Assembly: GCA_947095585.1 (NCBI GenBank)
Contig: OX352761.1
Span: forward strand, 85,998,419 to 86,062,418
Direction of reading: 5' to 3'
DNA length: 64,000 bases
DNA from: Nephrocerus scutellatus
Taxonomy: Eukaryota; Arthropoda; Insecta; Diptera; Pipunculidae
Shown here: positions 42,801-51,800 of the stretch, one piece after another
Numbering within the stretch: position 1 is the stretch's first letter
Layout of the letters: each line of letters begins with the position of its first letter
Translations under genes and position numbers: made by a program
Notes under the pieces: model-generated
Seen by the model: only the letters and a program-made list of their open reading frames with translations
Database searches by the model: none
What the model was told of the DNA's origin: nothing

Positions 42801-45800
42801 GGGACTTGAACCACGAACCCCTGCTCAGTAGCCATGCTCTTTTCCACTGAGCCACGGCGCCCACATTTTAGGAAATAGGCGATCTTTTTCCGACCTGCTC
42901 CACTAAGCTCCTTTGTTTTTTTAGATGCTGCTGTGGTCTTATCTTCTACATGCAGGGTTTTTATGCCCTTTATGAACTCTTCTATTTGTCTGTGATAGCC
43001 TTTGGATGTGGAGACACGCCCTCTACTTATTCTGGCTTCTTAATGAGAGAACCTACACCGTCTGTTTTTTTGAAGCTCTTTGAGCTGCTTTCGCTCTTAA
43101 TTTATTATTTTAAAAGTTTTCGATGTGATACCCACGAGAACAGGGGCAGAAAGCAGGTCCACCTTGCCAGAGTTCCAGGTTATGGCGGTAAAGCATGTAT
43201 TTAAATGGGGTCTCGCCTGTGCACCCCAAGTCAACATATTAAAAACTAGTTTCCCATTGGCCATTCATTCTTCGACACATGATGTTCAACTTTGTAATGA
43301 AGGATTTTATTTTATTTATTGATTCTTCATTCTTCATTTACTCCAGATTTACCTTTTTTCCGCCCGACTATGTTGACTAGTACCACAGCAGAGACATAAC
43401 CTAACTGAGCGACATTAGCTACCTTAAGATGGTCATAGTCGAAGCTTCCTGTAGTCTGCACAGTTACGGCCGTAACTTCTGATGTTGGTGGTTGTGGTGT
43501 TTCTCCTGTGAAGCTTACAGTCACACTGATCTTAGCTTAGTTTTACTGAGGATAGGAATTATTCCGTTTCCTCATACCCACCTGCTTTATCCGTGCTAGC
43601 TGACAGTTGTAGCATCATGGCATCCCGCCCATTCTCGAACCCATTCGTAATACCCGTGCCTCAACTCGAGCCCAAGCCAATTCAGAGATTCCTTCTATAG
43701 CCGCACAATAGCTATTTGTATGATCTGCAGTCGTTTAAGACACACGTGCATATACTTCTCACCTTTTCCTCTCCCTAATTTCCTAACGCCCACTTTGTGC
43801 TAAGCATTGTAAAAGTGCAAATCCATTGGCGTGTGTACATTATATAAAAAAAATTAAATCATGCGGAGTAAGATTGCTGCATAAAACACGTAATATGCAA
43901 AATGCAACATGTCTGTACTAATTGCACAGGTCTCTCGCTTATGCAGCATAAAACATGCAACATGCAATATGGAACATATAACATGCCACACGCATAATGT
44001 TAAATGCAATATGCAAGATATATCATGCAAGATCATAATGCAACATGAAACTCGCATCCATAAATCTAATAATGCAAATACAACTTGAACTACTTCAAGT
44101 ATCCACTTTATCTGTACTAGGGTGATCGCGCTATGGTGTGTTTGCGAGCATGAAGACGTCGGGTCGCGCGAATAAGCGTTTGGAAGGGGGGCACACATTT
44201 AGATCGCGCGATCAATATACGATGCGACCGACAATCGCTCATTGCGCGATGTTTGCCTTATACATTTTCACTACAATAAATTTTCTGTATATGCCTTCAC
44301 ATGTGGCGTCTAATTTTGGTTTTATCGAATGTCATTTTTCTTACGAAATGTACTAAGTCGATACCAACTTTGACACTAGCTACTGTAGAGTCAGAAATAA
44401 AATAAATAAAGTCAGGTTTCTAAGAGAACAACAACCTGGGACTTTTTTGAATTTACACTCCTATTCTCATAGTCGCGACATTTATCCCATGATGTGGTAA
44501 TCACATTTTGATATTCTGTTAGTCGATTTAAGCGACAATTATCGTTTGGTGTTAAAACTATCGCTTGACGTCATATTTTTCATCATTACTTCAAATTTAG
44601 AAGTGATAGAGAGTAAAGTGGGCGTTATTTAAACGTAAGCAGACGTATGTAATTGTGTATTTATAACATAACTACTTTTTAACCCCGGCGTTACCCGGGA
44701 CCCGACGACCCCACCCCCAACACCGTTTAGACCCACCAAAAACTAGAATAACAAGCGTTGTCTGGCTGCTCACACACTACTGACTCAGCCAAACTTTATT
44801 TTTACAATTTTCCAAGTTCCTATAATCATCCCTGGACTATTGCGAACATTAAAAAAATTAGCCAAATCGGGCAAGCCGTGTACCCGTAAAAAGCAACAGA
44901 CAGCCAAAGTTACTTTCACATTTATAATATTAGTATGGATGTATATTAATTTTTTTTAGAAAAAAATTTTACAGTTTGAATTATTGGTGGGCTAAATGAA
45001 GAAAAATTCGGACTTTTTACGTAGTTCATTTTTACATAGTTTTTTTTACATAGTTCTAAGGAAAAGTTTATGGAATTGTGGAACAGCTTTGCCAACCAAC
45101 TAAATAGCTTAGGCCTTAGGACAACCATTACGCGACGGATTTTAGGTTTAAAGCGATCTCAAAAATAAACCTTTGTTTTTTCTCAGCTAGAACGTAATAG
45201 GTCTTAATTTTTTAGAAAAGACTTTTTAAATGCTCTATATCAGCGTTTCCCACTCTTTTTTGGACGTGGAACACTTTTAAGAAAAAAATTTACCGCGGAG
45301 TACTTTTTGTAGCCCGGTAACATTAACCACAGTTGCGCCAAAACCAATTTTTTTAATAAGCAGATAAAATAAAGTTTATTTTTCCTTAAAGCATAAAAAA
45401 AGACAACAAAACAAACTCAGAAGGTGATTGTGAAACTCACTTAAAATATCATCGGGAATGTCAGATTCTATCTACTCTTTAAACTCTGACCATTGGGAAG
45501 CTGTTTAGATTCGATTTTTATTGATTTTTTCCATAAGTCTATTTTTTAAGCCTTTATTTTGTCACTGGTATCGAACGTATCCCTGAAGAGATAGACCTTA
45601 ATCATTCATTTTTTGAAAATATCTGCGAGATACACTAACTTTAAAAGCCATCGCTCATTGCATAACCTCTCACCCAAAGCATAGTCTTCATCAATTAGAA
45701 ACGTTCTTACTTCAGCCCTCATTTGGAAGAGCCGAATCAAAGTTTTGCCCCGTGAAAGCATGAAGTAGCAACGACATATGCAAACTACTCATGTCATCGC

Positions 45801-48800
45801 ACATAACTTTGAATAGCCTTGCGTTCTTAGGTCGTGATTTAATAAAGTTTATTATTTTCACGCTTTCGTACAGGACTTCTTTAAGGGAAAAAGGCATTTT
45901 TCTCATAGCAAGGGCATGGCGATGGAGAACACATTGACCACTAGTACTAAGTTGGCCTTTTGCTTTATTCTAGTGATGGCGCCGGATGTTTTTCCAGTCA
46001 TGGCCTAAGCACCGCCTGTGCAAATATCCACACAGTTCACCCATTGGATTTCGTTGACTTTCTATTGATTTAAAAATTTCAGCTCCAGTTGTAGTGGTTT
46101 GCAAGGGCTTGGAGAAGAGCAAATCTTCTTGAAAAGACTGTAGGTATTGGTAACGTACAAAGACTATTAAAAGAGCCAGCCCTGCAACATCTGTTGATTC
46201 ATCCATTTGTAGTGAACATTTTGTGAATCTTATTCATGGGATTTAAATAGCTATCACATCTTTGGCTAATTCTCCGATTCTTCGAGAGATTGTGTTATTT
46301 GACATTGGAACAGCGTCAACTAGCGTCTTGGCTTTTTCATCAAACATACAATATGTCCTTAACACATGGCTTAATTAAATGTTCATCGATTATATGGACT
46401 CCACTTGTTTGAGCTTCACCTGGAAGCTAACTAAGTATGATGCCATTAAATCTTTTCCATTAACTGAGTGGTAAGTAATAATTTTTTGAGATTTTGTTAG
46501 CTCACCGGACTTTCGTCAGACGAAATCTGTGGGCTTAGACTGGCATTCCATGTGAAGCCTCTCAAAATGACGCCTTATTTTTGCTGGAAAAATTGTAGAG
46601 TTCGGAAACACTTTGCCGCAAATTACGCATTAAGAGTTGTTTTCACGGGTCTCGCAAAATCCAAGATTCAAGTAGGAATCGTTGTACATCCATTTCACTG
46701 TTTTTTTTTATTTTTTGCAACGTTGATCTCCATAGAAGTAGCACAGTTTACCAACTGTCCAACATTTCAGAATGTTCCGAACTCGCTGTTTCTATTGCGC
46801 ACTCATCCACAACATCAATGCCTAGCACTAGTGCTCGCTTTACCTTCCTTGGCGCGGGAATTGAACAATAGGATTTCACCACATGACTCAAATCTATGTT
46901 TTCGATTTCAGTGAAAACGCCTTATTTTCTTTTGTGCCGTTCTTCTTCGTAAAAACAGTGAACATCCACATTATGAAGGGCCATGAAATCGAGTTGCTGA
47001 AATTTTGACTTCTGATTATTTGATTTCCATTAGGAGAAGTAAGAAGAAGAAGTCATACGGAAATAGTGAAGCGAACATTCAGTTCGTGTGCAGAAGCGAC
47101 CACTGCGGTTGACGAAAAAAGTAAAGAGAAAGACAAAAATTACAAATGTAGGCAACAAGAACCGTCAAAAAATTTCATGGGCAAGTTTGCCCGTGACGGT
47201 TCGGGAAAAATATCTGCCGTGTCCTTTCTTGCGCTCATAGAGTTCCAGATTTCATGGAAGGACTTTTCACCGAGTAGATTGGGTATATGCACAGACAGGA
47301 TTGTCGAGAAAGGACCGTTATAGCTCCGTTGATAATTTTTTCGATATATGCAAGTTGCAATGTCCTATATCCCCTTGTGGGTCCTAGGGCCTCTATTACG
47401 CCTACGCGCCATCGCGTGCGGTTCCTGGCAATGAGCTTCAGCTCTCTCCATTTCTTCCCCAATTGCCGTGACTCCTCCTCAACTGTTCTGCGCCATGTAT
47501 TTCTCGGACGACCCGTTCTTCTACCATCCTGACATAAAGGGTTCCATTGCATTGCGTAGTTTGCTATGGAACTGTCGCCTTTTCGGAGTGTATGACCAAT
47601 CCACTGCCACTTCCGTCGTTGGATGTTTATGCCAATTGGTTCCTGACCTGTTCTCTGGTAAAGATGTTCGTTAGAGAAACGATTGGGCCAGAAAACCCTT
47701 TAGATCTTCCGTAGGCACCTATTTACGAACGTTTGTTCTTTTTGTTCTTTTTGTGATAGTAGCGGTCACATTCCAAGTGCTGAACCTATACAACAGCACA
47801 GATTCAACATTTGAGCGGAACAGTCGCAGCTTGGTGTTTAAGCATATCGCATTGCTTGCATTGCTTCGCCATATCATGGTGTGTTCTTAATTGGCCAATT
47901 CTTATTTATATTTATTTAGACTTAACTTAAATTCTATTTTTACTTACTTGGTTCTTTAAGTATTCGCTTGTTTTGCTTATATATATATATATATATTTTT
48001 AATAACAATTTGGTGATGCATTCTCTTACCCTTTATAATTTTTTTTTTAAAACATCAATTTTATACGTTTATCAACGTTAAATTATGTACTGCCACGTAG
48101 AAATATAGAATAGAATATTAGTTCGTCTTGTATTGTCAGAATATACTTTGAGCCATCTTCTGATTCTTCTTAAGGTCCTACTAAGTTTAGATATATTTTG
48201 TCAAAACCTGCTTCGGCTGTCGATGTAATAGTCATGGGTTGTTTTTTAGGCTGGATGTGGTTATTTCTTTGGCAAATCTGGCAATGCTTTACGAATGTCG
48301 TCACATCGTTCTGCATTCCTGTCCAAAAGTATATTTTCTTTATGTTTCGTTTCGTCCGTTTTAATTTTGTGCAATAATATGTGCAATTTTTTCTTTTTAT
48401 GAGGATCGGTAATTTAATTATATATATATTCATTTATAGGGTGCACATTTACATTACTCTTCTTAAACATTTCTCCTAAATCTTTTTTCATTCATTGCAT
48501 TCTTGGCAGCCATCTGCAAGTTTCTTTAATTCATTTTTAGTAATATATATTTTCTTAATAGATCTTGATCCGCAGAGTTTTTGCACATCCCTAGAGAGTA
48601 TTTTTCTTAGGTAGTAGGTTCTTCTCTGGTAGGCGGATTCTTGTTGTCCTTCGAACTTAATTTCAACAAAAAAAATAATAATTACTACTAAGTCTTAACT
48701 AAGTTAATTACTACTAATGATTGTAAACATAAAATAAAAAAAGACCACATCAGCAATTATGTGGATAATTGCATTATACCAGCAAGCTGACTAGCAATAT

Positions 48801-51800
48801 TGAAAAACTTTATATATTTATAACAAAATATTAATTAGGCAATCTTGCAATTGTAACCAATCTGTTCAGAAAAGAATCTATTCAAATAAAGAAATAATAC
48901 AAAAAAAAAATTCTGTTGATTTTTGGCATCAATTGTTGTATTAGGCTTGGTAGTATTGATAATTTATGTTCTGTAGCATCAAATAGGGGCGTCATATATC
49001 TTTCGTTCGGTAAAGTTTGATTGCCTTCATTAGGCAATTAATTTAAGAATAGATGTGCATAAGCCTTATGATGTGTAATTCGGGCGCTTGGCGTATACTC
49101 AAGTAGTAGGTTCTTCTCTGGTAGGCGGATTCTTGTTGTCCTTAGCAAATAAGGTTGTCCTCGGGCGGTCATTCTCCATGCGTCGTTATTTATCTTCATT
49201 TTTATTATATTAGGGTTTTTTCCGGAATAAATTGTCATGTGAGGTGGTGGTGGAAAACTAGCAGTAATTTTAATGTCAGTTCTCATTTGGATCCCAACTA
49301 TCGATTGCTGCGAAGATCCCTACTAGATGTGGTAATCGATCCACCTCGGTATTCACTTGACTTGTTTTGTATCGGCGAATGACGTCCTCATATTCAAACT
49401 CGTCAATTTTCCCTGTCTTTTCTGATGATAAAAGTGATTTAGGAAACTCCAACTACATTGCTGCTAATTCATAGTTTTTCTACTGGACTGGCCGAATTAT
49501 GCAATTTGTCCAAGATTGGCAGGATTTAATATTTGAATGCAATTCAAAAATTACATTTGAATACTGGCAGGATGTAATTTTTGAAGACTGGCAGTATCGG
49601 AGTAGACTGGCAGGATCGCCATGTAGTAATGTTTGGGTTTCTTTCCAAAGGAGCCCCGATGTTCCTTTATTGGTCTCCACTAGTCCTGGCTATTACGCCT
49701 CCGACTTAAACCTTTGGCAGTAGTCTGCACCCAAGGTGGGATTCCAATAAGGTTGATCCTAGAAATACCTCAGGGTTTAAGGCTCGCAAGCCTAGTAAAA
49801 CTCAGTTGGTTATCGGTCGGTTGTCAAAGATTGAATTGTTACTTTATTAGAATTTTCGTGCTTATTTATAGTAGTCCGAAGACTCGAAAAAATAGTACAT
49901 AGTAAAATATAAATATATAAAATGTCTACACATAAATACAAGTTTAGATCGATTCCCGAACCAATACTCCATATTGTGCTTGTCAGCAATATTGCATTAT
50001 TGCATACCAATATACCGAACATTATTTATTGCTTTGGGTCGCTTGCCTATGCTGCAGATGTGACATATTTACCAGCGCAGGCAAGTGACCTAATTATTTT
50101 ATTAATAATTCTATTACATGCTCGGTCAGTGCAATGCACAGCGAGGATAAGTGACCGAACGTTCTTTCTTTTTTTTATGATCATGTTGTCATAAGCAACC
50201 GACCGCCGATCGTACCCTCATTGCATTGTATGCTATCGGGCTCATGCATGGAGTGTGCCAACAGAGCAATACGACTCTTTTTTGTTTGTTCCTCGTTGAG
50301 TGTTACTACTTTAATATTTTAATTGCGGTTCCTACGCAGAAGGCAATATGAGGAAATCAATTAATCGGGACTATAGGAATCAAGAATTCGATCTAGCCTT
50401 GCTTCCTATGTGAGCGCTGGTATGCTCCCTTCACACAGAAATCAACAAATCTTTCACCAATGTCATTTCGTTCGCCGAGGCCGTGTTTCCCAATGACATG
50501 TTTGAGTCCTTCATTGTCGTTGCCTATCTTGGCATTCAAGTCCCCCATCACGATGACGATATCTCCGTTCGGCGTTGCGTTGAATACAGCGCTTAGCTGA
50601 TTTTAGAAATTAGGCCTCTACGTGCTGTTGGCGTTAGCAGCAGACTCACGGGGACTGCCGGAGGGTTTGCCGGAGTAGAGTAGCACAGTGTTACACGTAG
50701 GGGACTAGTACTCTCCCGCGTCGAACCATCTTGCTTCACTTACTCCTAGTATGTCCAAATTATATCAAAGAAACTCACGTTCCCGTTAAAGAAATCTGGC
50801 ATTTTGAGGTCCTTCACTTCCTGCGTCAAGGAGCGTCCTCTCATTCCAGAAACCAATCTTAGTCCGGGTACAATAGCCAAAAGTCGTCATTATTCGATTA
50901 TTACTTATCCGAGGAGCTGTGTCGGTTTCAGTAGCGGGCATTTTTCGGTACCACTGTGCTAACCCTTACCTAGACTAGAAACGCTAGACCGTTCGCACTT
51001 GCAGTTTTAGCCTACATATATAAGAATTTATACAAATAGTTGCCCGGGGACCACCACTAGGAGGTCGAGCAAGCATCACGAACTTAATTGTTGCGCTACT
51101 GGCTCAAACCAAGTTTTGAACAGTCAGTAGTTTCCCGATCAATCGCAGTGCAGATCCCCAGATGTGATGGTGTGTTTGCATGAGTAGCAAAACTCTCTCA
51201 TGTTGAGTAGAAGAGCAGAGTTGCGGGTACAGCCTGGTTGTGCGATGACAACTGAAAATGGATTTCAGATAGATTCTAACTGGCAGAATAAAAAAAACAT
51301 TTAAATAGTTCCTAAAAAATGTGACGACATTTAAAGAAATTTCATGCGCACAAACATAAATGGTGTTGTGGATTTTTAATTTTTTTTTGTCTGTCTGCAC
51401 ACTTTGGGAAACTGGGCTCTATATTAACTTCGCCTGCCCGTGTGTTTGTTTTTCGTGGAATAATGCGATAAATTTTTAACCCACTTCCCTAAGCCCGATT
51501 TCATTGAAACTTTGCACAAATGTGTATTTCCGATGACAACAGTTTTTGTAAAAATGTCGGAGACCCCGGGCCCCAACAAATTTTTTGAAAAAAATTAAAC
51601 CGAGGGTCATGGGGCCCTAACAAATTTTTTAAAAAACTTAATCCGATTTTCTTCAAATTTTATATACGTATGTATTTCCGATGCACAACACTTTTTGTAA
51701 AAATTTTGGAGTGAACGGGGGAATGGACAACAATTTTGTAAAAAAAATTTGAGTGATCGGGCCCAACATTTTTATTAAAAAAGTAACCCGATTTTATTCA

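Larger units (their letters stand above)
38744..42865 (-). mobile_element. tRNA-derived SINE (minus), split by nested insertions
   Basis: The SINE 3' part (38744-38862, AAT-repeat tail then CGGCGCGACAGACC and TTGCGGTCCAAGGCCTAGCT) and its 5' part (42690-42865) flank a 3.8-kb nested block. On the minus strand the 5' part has an A-box-like TGGCTCAGTGG and a B-box-like GGTTCAAGTCC (canonical GGTTCGAATCC in the other copies). The whole is bounded by perfect 12-bp duplications, TTTTAGGAAATA (38732-38743 and 42866-42877), proving that the two parts are one insertion. SINEs are RNA polymerase III transcripts mobilised by LINE proteins. Confidence 0.85.

Noticed and set aside
45241..46920. hAT transposase as a domesticated host gene
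   Set aside because: Multiple stops, frameshifts and a deletion are present; no intact open frame over 100 codons remains.
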